DNA from: Pinus tabuliformis
Lineage: Eukaryota; Streptophyta; Pinopsida; Pinales; Pinaceae
DNA: 64,000 nt
Reading direction: 5' to 3'
Assembly (NCBI GenBank): GCA_031772625.1
Contig: CM062807.1
Location: 1,148,591,007-1,148,655,006 of the forward strand
Part shown: piece after piece, positions 23,703-34,352 of the stretch
Layout: the number at the start of each line of letters is the position of its first letter
How positions within the stretch are numbered: position 1 is the first letter of the stretch
Position numbers and translations under genes: made by a program
The notes under the pieces: generated by a model
The model's input: the letters and a program-made list of their open reading frames with translations, nothing else
What the model was told of the DNA's origin: nothing
Database searches by the model: none

Positions 23703-23875
23703 ATATGAACAATGGAGCAAATCATATAAACTTGGACGCCCAGTTGCCGTCACACTTTTCTATATGAACAATGGAGCAAATCGTATAAACTTGGACGCTT
23801 TGCCGTCACGATTTGCTCCATTGTTCATATAGAAAAGCGTGACGGCAACTGGGCGTCCAAGTTTATGGTCAGCCC
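23703..23875. repeat. Inverted duplication with tandem copy
   Basis: A unit including ATATGAACAATGGAGCAAAT and AAACTTGGACGCCCAGTTGC appears twice in direct orientation (23703 and 23761) and once inverted (about 23813-23875). The inverted arms, about 60 bp each, have a spacer of about 24 bp, so a strong hairpin would form. The inverted arm is continuous with the captured coding fragment, so the left copies are derived from it. Confidence 0.85.
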
Positions 23876-24170
23876 CAAAACGTTTTGTACAGAAGTCTTC
23901 CCGCTTCTTCTTCGATTTCAAATCAAGGACGGACTGTCTGGACTCGATAGAGGTGTCGAATATGGTGGCAACTACCTTGTCTGCTTCAGTCCTCGGAGGT
24001 TCATACGAATAGATCTCCTCCTCTAAAATTACTAATATTGCAAGACAGCGAAACCATACGTATGTTAACATTACCGGGGGATTCAATCTTTGAATGTAAA
24101 TGTTGAGGTGAAACAAATAAAACAAAACATATCATACCTTCTTCGGCATCCATATTTATTTTCACCATGG
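23763..24170 (-). pseudogene. Captured gene fragment, two putative exons, inside an LTR
   Basis: On the minus strand an ATG at 24168-24170 opens MVKINMDAEE (24140-24170), followed by donor GTATGATATG. An intron of about 116 bp ends TAATTTTAG at 24023, and an exon follows in frame, reading EEIYSYEPPRTEADKVVATI, KSKKKREDFCTKRF and GADHKLGRPVAVTLFYMNNG. It then runs into the hairpin and stops. Donor, acceptor and phase agree, so this looks like genomic host-gene DNA, not retroelement sequence. The product was not recognised. It could instead be part of an unknown element. Confidence 0.55.
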
Positions 24171-24425
24171 TTATGTCCACTGTATGTACTTCCAGATTCA
24201 GTTTATTTAAAATGCGCTAAATAAATGTTTACATCTACGAAAAAACATCACACTTTTATTGATCTTTTATCACTTGCTTACATCGTCCTCTTCGTTAGCT
24301 TAATACTTCTCGATCAAATTTTTGCTCGAATTTCTTTCCAATCACCATGGAAAGTAGTGTTTGGAATAAGCAGCCAGCTGATCTGCAAATTCTACTGCTC
24401 CTAAGCATTTCATTATTGGATTTAC

Positions 24426-24470
24426 TATTTCCACTCATTATTATCGATCGGATAATAATGAGTGGAAATA
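24426..24470. repeat. Perfect palindrome, 20-bp arms
   Basis: The arm TATTTCCACTCATTATTATC (24426-24445) is followed by a 5-base loop GATCG and the exact inverse complement (24451-24470). No flanking target duplication was identified. Confidence 0.95.
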
Positions 24471-24884
24471 CTTGCAGGTGAAAGAGAATCTACTTAAATC
24501 CAATCAATCTCATTGGACGTTAACCATGATCATCATCATCAGATAAAGTGTAGATTAGAGTTTCATCTATGAATGCGAAGCTAATGATGATGATTTATGA
24601 ATATCATGAATATTTTGAGAGAAACCCTAGTATTGAAGAGAATAAATAAATTTATAAGGGGCTTTGAAAACACTATATCATGAATATTCCAAGCATCACA
24701 CAAATTATACTATACAAGAATATAAATAGATTTGGAAGAAAATCATTCAGTCTAAGCTAACCTAGATCTATCATTATTCTATATCTACCAAGCACATAGG
24801 GACCAAATCACTTATGTAAATAGATTTGATCTCTCTCAAGGGTTGGTAGATGTACAGTAGATGGATCTAAGATTGTATAATTTT

Positions 24885-25163
24885 CCCCTTAAATAAGCTA
24901 TATTCCACATGAATACGATGGCTCAATATCAGTCTTCTCATAAACCTTGAGCTCAAAAACTGCGGATAACTGGACCATGTCAAGTTTATCTCAACTACCC
25001 AACAAAAATTAACGAAACAATTCCCCCCTTAAATAGGCTACATTCTGAATGAATACCATGGTACAATACCATTGGTTCTCATAAACCTTGAGCTCAAAAA
25101 CTACAGATAACTTGACCACGTCAAGTCTATTTTACCTACCCAACAAAAATTAACAAAAAAATA
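24885..25163. repeat. Tandem duplication, period 140 bp
   Basis: Both copies start CCCCTTAAATA and share CTCATAAACCTTGAGCTCAA and CTACCCAACAAAAATTAAC, with about 15-20% divergence by eye. Confidence 0.88.
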
Positions 25164-26097
25164 ATAATAACCTAAAATTTTTACTTTAACATTGAGTTCT
25201 TTTAATTTTAATTTTTACTTTATTTTGACCAACTTAGATGCTTAGAGTACATCTCTAACATTTGTGATACAAAAAAGAAATTATTAAATTATTAATAAAA
25301 TAAGAAAGTCAATTTAGTAAAAAAAATAATTATATAATCATAATGATATATTGTTATAATATTTTTAAAGATGAAATGTTAAATAATGAATAATATAGTT
25401 ATGTTTCATAGGAATCTCTATTTTGGAATAGGCCTTCTACAATTTTAATTGCATGTAAACTTAAATGTAAACATAAACATATTGTTTAACATTTAACATT
25501 TTTAATCTGAAGTGGACCCTATTAATAATCAATCTAATTATTATTATTTATCAACACAACATAAATTTAAAAGATCAAGAGATTTCCTAAGACTCAAAAA
25601 ATAGGTATGGTAAATAAATATAAATATAAATAAACCAGATGTATGGTAAATAAATTAATTCAAAATTTACATTTACGAGAACTCAAAAACTAGGTTTTAT
25701 TTAGGTGGAGCCTATGCGCGGAATACCATGGGGCAAATAATTATTAATACCATGGGCCCAATACTATATTTATAAAAGAGATATGGTAAATAAATAAATA
25801 TAAAATACGTATAAAGAGGTGTGGTAAATAAATAAAAAAATATAAAATGGGATTAGAAATCAACTTCTAATTATATATGAAGCCTATGGGACAAATACCA
25901 TGGTAAATAAAAGGGATATGATAAATAAATATAAATATAAATAAATGAGAGGTATGGTAAATAAATAAAACCTCTTTTTGTATTTACTCCATAAGCTTCT
26001 TTATACATACTAACACCAAAAAAAGAATCCTATGGGCCAAATTATTTTTAATATCATGCAAAAAAACGTTCCTAATCCCAATATTAATATTAAAATA

Positions 26098-26113
26098 TTG
26101 TTATTATTATTAC

Positions 26114-26148
<35 letters not shown>

Positions 26149-26150
26149 GT
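26098..26150. repeat. (TTA)n microsatellite
   Basis: About 17 units of TTA with one interruption. The leucine-run ORF over it is an artefact. Confidence 0.95.
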
Positions 26151-26279
26151 AAATATAATATTGATATTAATATATTATAATATTAATACTATTAAATTTA
26201 GTAACTTTGGATTAATAAAATATTAAATTTGCTATATTGTAATACATTATAATATATTATGATATATATTAACTCTAGA

Positions 26280-26522
26280 CATTTATGGGAGGGAGCATCA
26301 AAGACATAAAGTGATAGAGGTGGAGACATAGGGGAGTCGCAATGGAGACATGGAGATAAAGTGATGGAGAGATGAGAGGGGGAATGTATATAGAGGGAGG
26401 GAGAGGAGTGAGCGAGGTAGAGAAGGGTAAGAGAGGGAGAGGGAGACACAAAAGTGGAGGGGGGCGAGAGAGAAGGAGAGAGGGATGGAGATAGTGAGAG
26501 GATTTGAGGGCATAGAGAGAGA

Positions 26523-26553
<31 letters not shown>

Positions 26554-26939
26554 GGGGGAGGAGAGAGGAAGGTAGAAAAGAAACGGAGAGAGAGGACTTG
26601 TAAGAGAGGATGAGAAAGGGAGGTATACAGAGGTGGAGTTGGAGGAGGAGAGAGGGAGGGAAGAGGAAAGACATAGAGAGTGATAAGTGGAGAGAGTGAG
26701 AGGGAGTGAAAAGGGAGAGATGGAGAGAGAGAGTGTATGATTAGGGGTGACATAAAGTGACAAATAATGGGAGATAGGGGGGGCAGAAGGAGAGAGAAAG
26801 AGAGAGGGAGGGATATAGTAACATAGATGGAGAGAGAGAGAGTGATGGGGGAAGAGAGAGGATTGTAGTGAAAATAGAGAGAGAGAAGAGAAAGAGAGAG
26901 AGAGATGGGGGAAGAGAGTGGGAGGTAAGAGAGAGTAGA
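26280..26939. repeat. GA-rich satellite tract, part 1
   Basis: Strongly purine-biased sequence made of GAGAGA, GGGAGA and GATGGAG words. It contains a recurring longer motif, GAGTGTATG..GGGGTGACATAAAG.GACAAA, which appears again in parts 2 and 3. Long frames on the minus strand (serine/leucine/proline repeats) reflect the composition only. Confidence 0.9.
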
Positions 26940-28427
26940 TGATGCGGGAGCATCAACCAAAGGGAAATTATTGTAAATAATAGACATAGGGTCATGCATT
27001 AGTTTCCTAAATTCAAAGTTAATTAGATATTCTCAAATAAAACTAGGAGAGCTTTTAGGCATAAAGGAGTGGATATGGACTTTTAAGTGATAAGGAAAGC
27101 TTTTCTATTTTAGAACAGGGAAAAAGATGAAAAGATGATTTTTCCATATGTATGCATTGCATGAGCTTTAGTTGAGTGATTTTTAGATCATGCTAAATTA
27201 ATAAATTAAGAAGCCTCAAAGGCATTGGGAGAGAAGTGTGAGGGAAGAGTGTGAGGAGTGAGAGAAGAGTGAGCAAGGTTTCTCGTTGGGAGCCTTCGGG
27301 CAGTTTGTAAAAGGGCCATAGGTTGCATATCTGGCCATGAGTGGAAAGCTCTTGTAAATATTTGTTTTAATGTGAATATGTTTATGTGAAATTTGAATTG
27401 TATGGATATGTTGGCACTTAACACATGCTAAGATAGGCTCTGAACATGATGGCCGAATTCGGTGTTATATAACATTGCATGGCTTGAAGTCCTGTGTGTA
27501 TTGTGGGCCTGTTTGTTTGAAGTATCATATAACTATTCTATTCTTTGAAGTATTGTATAATGGTTGATGTTGTTTAATGTGCACTGATGATTCTTGAATT
27601 TCCGCCTCTGTTTGTAATTGAAATATCTACCTGGGAGTTACCTCCATCGTTTGAGACTACACCAGCCGAGACTATGAATTGTCTGTAATAGATTTGTAAA
27701 TTGTAAATGGTATTACAATTACTATGAATGTGTGGAAAAAGACTACAGTTTGACTTCTGCGTTAAAACCGAAAATTGAAGACATGCTTGAGTGAAAACCT
27801 ACAGCGGCGGGCGTAAGTGGAGATTGGGATTGTCTGCATATTATATGCTGTGTTAATTTGCACCAGAACCACGACGTAAACAAGTTCTATAATTGGGAGG
27901 GATGTAATATAATTTACAACGTTTGTGCAGCTTTTAATTGTATCGACCACCGCCGAGTTATATAGCCATCGATTGAAGGAGCTAAGGCATGCAGATGCCT
28001 TATCTATGAGATATGTGCTGGAGCAAAAGTATGGCGAGAGATATGAATACGCATGTGTGTCGATTGATCCATATATGAGCTTTGTGTAGACCAACGACGT
28101 AAGCGGAGGAAGATATACATTGAATGTGCATGTTTAACAGTCAATTGAAGGTTCGCCGGTGCTAATTTACAACAGTGACAATTATTTATATATACATATA
28201 TGCCTGCGGATGCGTAGAAGGGTTGGGAATCATTTGGATACATGTGGTTGGTTCTTAATTTGCGCATGAATCCATTTTAATATGTTCTTTTAAAGAGCGC
28301 TGGTATTTTGTGCTTTGCTGTTTTGAAATCGGTTTAGCTATAAAGAATTTGAGCAGAGAATTGGTTGGATAGAGGTGCATGTTTTAAAGATCCTGGAAGA
28401 GCGGCCTGGAGTGGCTGGGCTGCATCA
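26940..28427 (+). repeat. 5' LTR of Element 4
   Basis: 1488 bp, TGATGCGGGAGCATCA... to ...GGGCTGCATCA. The very start is itself a short palindrome (TGATGC...GCATCA). It matches 30550-32037 over its full length without an indel large enough to change its length. Confidence 0.95.
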
Positions 28428-28429
28428 GG

Positions 28430-28441
28430 TGGTATCAGAGC
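28430..28441 (+). promoter_or_regulatory. Primer-binding site of Element 4
   Basis: TGGTATCAGAGC, complementary to the 3' end of initiator tRNA-Met, lies two bases after the LTR. Confidence 0.93.
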
Positions 28442-28782
28442 GGGAATACTTTGTTGAAGATTGTTTGTTTTTTTATGAGTACAGTCGAAAACTGAGGTAT
28501 GGTTCTTTGAATGTGTGATGAATGATTTTTTTATCTGATATGCAAACTACACAAGTGAACAGGATTGCAGGAGAGAAAAGAAGACAAGATCATGTAAGAT
28601 CTTAAGAGGTGAGATTATTTTTCTGATTTGAAATTTGTAATTGAAGTTTATGGTTGCAAAAAAGTGGCAGTGAACCTGAAGAATCCAATAAGGAATTGGA
28701 TAAAGAGGACAACTGAAGTGTTCTCAGGAGAGAGAAGGAGATTGCAGAAGCCTAGAGGGAGCAAAGGTGTTGCTTAGGAGAA

Positions 28783-29063
28783 GGTTCCAGACAAAGGACC
28801 GTGCTTACCAAAAGACTAAGTAAGGAGAGCTTAGTGAGGTAAGATTGCAGCCAGGAGGACTAGCTGTTGCAGAGGCTTGTTGCAAAGGAGAATCAACAGA
28901 GGTTGAAGAAAGTTGCAGATGAGAGAAGCCTACAGGAGCAGTAGAGGATGCTCGAAAGGTTCCAGTAGAGGACCAATGATTACCAAAAGACCAGATCCGG
29001 AGGGAAGGATTGGTGAGGTAAGTGGCAGCAAGAGAGTTTGCTGTGGTAGAGGCTTCATGCAAC
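28783..29063 (+). repeat. Tandem duplication in the leader of Element 4, period about 174 bp
   Basis: The first copy (about 28783-28890) and second copy (about 28957-29063) share GGTTCCAG, TTACCAAAAGAC, GTGAGGTAAG and AGAGGCTT in order. The second copy overlaps the start of the ORF, so its N-terminal residues derive from a duplicated leader. Confidence 0.65.
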
Positions 29064-30322
29064 TCATAGATGAGGAACTCATGGCGAAGGAGAAGATGAC
29101 TACTGATAGTCATAGCAGAGGTTCAGGAAAAAGCCACGGTAGAGGACATAAGAAAGAGGATGCCAAGGTAAATGGCAAGAAGATGAGTCTAGAGAAATGC
29201 CACAGAGATGAAATGACTGCAGAGGTTCAAGAAAGAGAGATTGCAGTAATGAAGGTACAATTGCAGGTACTGGAAGAATGGCTACAAGAGCAGAAAAATC
29301 AAAATAGAAAATGGATCTTTCCACTGAAGGGAAAGAGAGTGATTTGGCGACAGTTGCAGAGGAGGTTGAAGCAAATTGTGATTGCCTTGTTGAAAAAGGG
29401 ACTTAGAGTTCTTGCGCCAGAGTTGGAGTTTGAAATTCCCACATGCAGATATATTAAAAGAAAAATGTTGAAGGAGGCAGTCAAGACTGAAAAGTCTTAT
29501 GGTTTTAAAACTAATGAATTGTGTATGTTTGCAGGTACCGAAGAGGAAGATAAACAAACTTTAGAATTTGTGCAAGAAGAGTTGAACCTGAAAACTGTTC
29601 AGATCGATAATGAGCTAGCAAGATCTCAGAAGCAGATGGAGAAGAAGGAGCCTAATCAGGATGTTGATGCAGAAAGAGAAAGACCAGCTGATGGTTGGCC
29701 AAACACTAGTGGAGGTTTTACTGAGGAGGATGTGCAACCTTGTGCAACTGTTACAGCACAAGAGGAAGTTCGTATGAATGCAAGTGATGATGAGATGCTT
29801 CAGCAATGCTACAGAGAAATTGCATTGTTGGAATATTGGTTGGAGAATCCAAAGTATGACAAGGAGATTGCAGCAGAAGAAAGAGTTCAGTACAGTGCAC
29901 GAGAGTAGAAAGATATCCTAGAGATAGATAGTAAGAAGGCGAGAGTAGCTGACGATCTCATGGTAAATGTGAATCAGCATACTGATGTGCTGACAGAGAA
30001 GTTAGGAAGAAACTCAGAGCAGCATATTGAAGTGTTGCCAGAGAAAGCTGAGGAAAAATTTGCAGATGAAATTTCAGATGAACTTGCAGGTCACAAGCAA
30101 AGGAATGTTGCAGGGGGATAGGAAGTTTGGGAGGCAGCAACATTCATAGAAACAGCTAGAGCAACATGTGGAGCGACACTAGAAGCAAAAGAGGCACTGA
30201 TGCCTTATATTTTTTATTCTAACAATTGTTTTGTGAGTACAGGTCTTACTGAAGAAGCTGGAGAAAATCTGCTAGACAAAGAAATTGAAATGATGAGGTG
30301 GATGATGATGAAGGAATCCTGA
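28913..30322 (+). CDS. Unrecognised ORF of Element 4 (331 codons, in-frame extension past two TAGs)
   Basis: The open frame runs 28913-29908 (331 residues). It is rich in lysine, arginine and glutamate, with a basic N-terminal part (SRGSGKSHGRGHKKEDAK), a predicted helical segment (EREIAVMKVQLQVLEEWLQE) and an acidic C-terminal part. The same frame stays open after the TAG at 29906-29908 to a second TAG at 30119-30121, then to a TGA at 30320-30322. That is 469 sense or TAG codons before the TGA, so the ancestral frame was probably longer. I do not recognise it. It has no CCHC, D-S/T-G or polymerase motif. Confidence 0.6.
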
Positions 30323-30549
30323 AGAGACCAGCAGCAGTGAAACAAAAGAGAAGCAGCAAGAGGAAGACAACAGAAGATTGCAAGAGTACAGCTAGTGGAG
30401 CAAAGTAGCATAAAGTGTGGAGACCTGGAGAAGAACAACAGACAGAAACAGCGACAAATGCAAAATTGCAATACAAGATATGGGATCCAGGAAAACATAG
30501 AGCTGAACACATGATCAGGAGATCATGAAATTTTTCTACCTTGGGAGTA

Positions 30550-32037
30550 TGATGCGGGAGCATCAACCAAAGGGAAATTATTGTAAATAATAGACATAGG
30601 GTCATGCATTAGTTTCCTAAATTCCAAGTTAATTAGATATTCTCAAATAAAACTAGGAGAGCTTTTAGGCATAGAGGAGTGGATATGAACTTTTAAGTGA
30701 TAAGGAAAGCTTTTCTATTTTAGAATAGGGAAAAACATGAAAAGATGCTTTTTCCATATGTATGCATTGCATGAGCTTTAGTTGAGTGATTTTTAGATCA
30801 TGCTAAGTTAATAAATTAAGAAGCCTCAAAGGCATTGGGAGAGAAGTGTGAGGGAAGAGTGTGAGGAGTGAGAGAAGAGTGAGCAAGGTTTCTCCTTGGG
30901 AGCCTTCCGGCATTTTGTAAAAGGGCCATAGGTTGCATATCTGGCCATGAGTGGAAAGCTCTTGTCAATATTTGTTTTAATGTGAATATGTTTATGTGAA
31001 ATTCGAATTGTATGGTTATGTTGGCGCTTAACACATGCTAAGATAGGCTCTGAACATGATGGCCGAATTCGGTGTTATATAACATTGCATGGCTTGAAGT
31101 CCTGTGTGTATTGTGGACCTGTTTGTTTGAAGTATCATATAACTGTTCTATTCTTTGAAGTATTGTATAATGGTTGTTGTTGTTTAATGTGCACTGATGA
31201 TTCTTGAATTTCCGCCTCTGTTTGTAATTGAAATATCTACCTGGGAGTTACTGCCATCGTTTGAGACTACACCAGCCGAGACTGTGAATTGTCTGTAATA
31301 GATTTGTAAATTGTAAATGGTATTACAATTACTATGAATGCGTGGAAAAAGACTACAGTTTGACTTCTGCGTTAAAACCGAAAATTGAAGCCATGCTTGA
31401 GTGAAAACCTACAGCGGCGGGCGTAAGTGGAGATTGGGATTGTCTGCATATTATATGCTGTGTTAATTTGCACCAGAACCACGGCGTAAACAAGTTCTAT
31501 AATTGGGAGCGATGTAATATAATTTACAACGTTTGTGCAGCTTTTAATTGTATCGACCACCGCCGAGTTATATAGCCATCGATTGAAGGAGCAGAGGCAT
31601 GCAGATGCCTTATCTATGAAATATGTGCTGGAGCAAAAGTATGGCGAGAGGTATGAATACGCCTGCGTGTCGATTGATCCATATATGAGCTTTGTGTAGA
31701 CCAGCGACGTAAGTGGAGGAAGATATACATTGAATGCGCATGTTTAACAGTCAATTGAAGGTTCGCCGGTGCTAATTTACAACAGTGACAATTATTTATA
31801 TATACATATATGCCTGCGGATGCGTAGAAGGGTTGGGAATCATTTGGATACATGTGGTTGGTTCTTAATTTGTGCATGAATCCATTTTAATATGTTCTTT
31901 TAAAGAGCGCTGGTATTTTGTGCTTTGCTGTTTTGAAATCGGTTTAGCTATAAAGAATTTGAGCAGAGAATTGGTTGGATAGAGGTGCATGTTTTAAAGA
32001 TCCTGGAAGAGCGGCCGGGAGTGGCTGGGCTGCATCA
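30550..32037 (+). repeat. 3' LTR of Element 4
   Basis: 1488 bp, full-length partner of 26940-28427. It is preceded by a weak polypurine tract (TTGGGAGTA, 30541-30549). Confidence 0.95.
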
Positions 32038-32042
32038 GTAGA

Positions 32043-32223
32043 AGATAGAGAAAGTATGAGAGAAAAAAATTGAGAGACAAGAGGAGAGAGAGAGGGAAAG
32101 AGGAGGAGAGAGGGAAGGATAGGGAGATAGAGATGGAGGGGAGAGATGGAGAGAGTGTGTGTATGTTTGGGGGTGATATAAAGAGACAAATAAGGAGAGG
32201 TTGAGAGAATGGGGGTGAGAGGG
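32043..32223. repeat. GA-rich satellite tract, part 2
   Basis: The same composition as part 1, lying between the target duplications of Elements 4 and 5. It includes the longer motif GTGTGTATG..GGGGGTGATATAAAGAGACAAA (about 32155-32190). Confidence 0.9.
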
Positions 32224-32556
32224 TGTTGGGTCCCTATAATACTAGTAATTACCCCATTACTATTGTAGTTATACCCCTTATTTATATTGTTGTGCCCCTA
32301 TTACCCCCATATTGTTATTTCTGTGCCCCATAGAATCCCTCTATTGTTATTTTTGTGGCTTTATATTATTATTGTTAGGTCGGCTGGATTATATTGTGAC
32401 TCCTTAGACTCCTATATATAGAAAGGAGGTTTTGTCATTTGTAACATCCAAGAATTGTTCATTTATGTAATGTAAAGGAGGTTGCCCCCTCGAAGAGGCT
32501 GAATTCTAAGGCGTTGATCTTTCTTTTCTATCTTTTCTTGAGTTGGTTTCATAACA
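32224..32556 (+). repeat. 5' LTR of Element 5
   Basis: 333 bp, TGTTGGGTCCC... to ...TTTCATAACA. It includes TATATATAG-like sequence near 32414 that could be the promoter TATA box (inference). Confidence 0.94.
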
Positions 32557-32558
32557 TT

Positions 32559-32570
32559 TGGTATCAGAGC
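32559..32570 (+). promoter_or_regulatory. Primer-binding site of Element 5
   Basis: TGGTATCAGAGC, matching initiator tRNA-Met, two bases after the LTR. Confidence 0.92.
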
Positions 32571-33233
32571 TTTGGATTCTAGGGTTTTGCTGCTCCAAAC
32601 AGGTCATCGTGGCATTTTCGCTATAACTTTTTTCTGTGACATTTCAGAAGTCGTAAAAAAACCCATTTGAGAAGAAAGCGCGTTGAGTCTTGGGTCCAAA
32701 TTTCAGATCTTTTCGCGCAATATTTGCGGAGATATGTTCTGAGGAAGTTGGTCTTTTTGCAGACTCCTGAATTACATTCAAAACATGTGACCTAGGGAAA
32801 ATCGTTATAACTTTCTCTCTGGGGATCGGATTGAAATTTCGTAAGAAGGTACAGAAAGAGGACGGACTGTAGCTTCTTGTATATCTTTTTCAGAACTAAA
32901 GGTCAAAAATTGTACACGTGGCACTTCATACAAGTTCACTCTTCTGGAAAGGTCTATAATCAGGTCATCTTGGGAGATTGTGCATAAATCTTTCTTGGAG
33001 AATCCAATTTGGATCAGACTGGTGGCATTGGAAGGAGGACACAAAGAGCTACTACAAGTCACAATTTCAGAACTAGATGATTGGAAAGTACAGAGATACA
33101 TCAGAGGGAATATCAAGCTCCTACAAAGTGAAAAAAGGTGTGTAGATTTTTTTAAAATTTTTCTTAAGCTTGGTTTGAAAATTTATTTTGAAGGAATTCA
33201 AAGGGCATAGTAGAGAATTATTATCGATAACTG
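32571..33233 (+). other. Leader of Element 5
   Basis: About 660 bp between primer site and gag ATG. A 76-codon frame (32980-33210) lies in it but has no recognisable domain and is not supported as coding. A homologous leader with changes occurs in Element 8 (about 57825-58487). Confidence 0.7.
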
Positions 33234-34352
33234 ATGCCCCGAGGAAAGAAAATGCAAACACCTAGTAAGGAACCTGAAAGCTCTAGCATGACTCATGAAG
33301 AAGAGGAAGAAATGCAACATGATATATCAAAATTACAAGACCAAGTGCAACAACTGTCCCTTGCACAAAAAGGAACAGAATCTAAGATGGATGGTTTAAA
33401 GAAAGGTGTAGAAGCTAAGATGGATTGTTTAAAGAAAGGTGTAGAAGCTAAGATGGATGGCATGGAAGCTAAGGTGAAGGGCATGGACGCTAAAATTGAT
33501 GGCATGGATGATAAGATGGAAGAATTGAAGATAAATATGAATACGTTGCTACAAGAAATGGTCACTAAGGGTGAAAGAGTACTAAAGGAAACTCATGATG
33601 AGAACAAAAGAAATGTTAATCATGATTCCATAGACTCTAATGTTGGATCGAAGACTCACCATGTTCCAAAAATCGATATGAGGAAGTTTGATGGCAAGGA
33701 TCCCACCACATGGATATTACAGATGGAGCAATTCTTCGATCTCAATAATGTGCAAAACACACAAAAGGTACGTATGGCAACTTTATATTTGGAACCAAAT
33801 CAGTTTGTATGGTATCAATGGCTTTGTTCTTGTAAACAATATATCACTTGGGCAATTTTTACGGAAGAATTGATAGCACATTATGAGGATACAAAAAGCA
33901 AAACTTTTTTTAGCCAATTGACAAGTCTCAAACAAAAGGGTTCAATAATGGATCACATTGAGGAGTTCCAAAAATTGAACATAAGAGTAAAAGATATTCC
34001 AGAGGAGCATAGGATTGATGTGTTCATAGGGTCTTTAAAGGATAATATCCAACATGATGTGCACCTTTGGGAACCTGATTCATTAGAGAAGGCATTTAGG
34101 TTAGCAAGAAAAATGGAAAGCAAAATTATGGCAACTAGGAAGCATACCATTCACAACTATAAAGACGGAAGTGTTGTTGCCCATAGTCTTCCACAACCTA
34201 CAAGGTTGACACCACAACGATTGGAAGAAAAAAGAGCAAAAGGGCTTTGTTACAATTGTGATAGCAAATACACAAAAGGTCATAAGTGTGCTGAGAAGAA
34301 ATTATTCTACATAGATTGTGAAGAGGAAGAAGAAAAGGAGCAAGAAAGGTAA
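33234..34352 (+). pseudogene. Element 5 gag
   Basis: 372 codons. The order is an acidic N-terminus, an array of repeated units of about 11 residues such as KKGVEAKMDGM and GMDAKIDGMDDK (residues about 45-100, coiled-coil-like), the capsid domain with FDGKDPTTWILQMEQFFDLN and TSLKQKGSIMDHIEEFQKLN (about 150-270), and a zinc knuckle CYNCDSKYTKGHKC (about 340). It ends at a TAA where Element 8 has a sense codon and continues in frame toward the protease. The ATG is followed directly by MPRGKKMQTPSKEPE, also found in Element 8. Confidence 0.9.

Larger units (their letters stand above)
13064..24252 (-). mobile_element. Element 3: Ty3/gypsy chromovirus with LTRs of about 3 kb
   Basis: The minus-strand structure is 5' LTR (20915-24252), primer site (20900-20911), gag, protease, RT-RNase H-integrase, intron, chromodomain, polypurine tract (16011-16021) and 3' LTR (13064-16010). 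RT sequence resembles plant Tekay/Del-type chromoviruses. That assignment comes from motif memory, not a tree. The flanking pentamers GCTAG (13059-13063) and CTTTT (24253-24257) do not match, and the two LTRs differ in their outer U3 parts, which suggests recombination between elements. Confidence 0.9.
20915..24252 (-). repeat. 5' LTR of Element 3, with insertions
   Basis: It starts TGTCACAACCC and matches the other LTR up to about 23690. It is longer (3.34 kb) because of a SINE (23201-23326) and because its outer part (23690-24180) is unrelated sequence. The last 70 bp (to CATCACA) resemble the U3 end of Element 1 instead (CAGTTT...TAAATA, ATTTACAT). Confidence 0.85.
24253..26279. other. AT-rich spacer with degenerate repeats
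   Basis: No gene was recognised. It contains a 45-bp perfect palindrome (24426-24470), a tandem duplication of about 140 bp (24885-25163), scattered degenerate GGTATGGTAAATAAAT motifs at 25600-25980, recurrent AATACCATGG words and a (TTA)n run at 26098-26150. Confidence 0.7.
26940..32037 (+). mobile_element. Element 4: complete non-autonomous LTR retrotransposon
   Basis: Two LTRs of exactly 1488 bp (26940-28427 and 30550-32037) enclose 2122 bp. The target-site duplication is GTAGA (26935-26939 and 32038-32042). The LTRs begin TGATGC and end GCATCA. A perfect primer site is present. No capsid, protease, RT, RNase H or integrase motif is visible. The interior instead holds one lysine/glutamate-rich reading frame. 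The LTRs differ at roughly 35-40 positions by eye. Mobilisation would need enzymes from another element. Confidence 0.93.

Noticed and set aside
26198..26999. Long minus-strand open frames rich in serine, leucine and proline (up to 233 codons)
   Set aside because: They are the complement of GA-rich satellite sequence. All three frames stay open because of composition. No domain and no codon bias.
32980..33210. 76-codon frame in the Element 5 leader as a separate gene
   Set aside because: It lies between primer site and gag, is interrupted in the homologous leader of Element 8, and has no domain.
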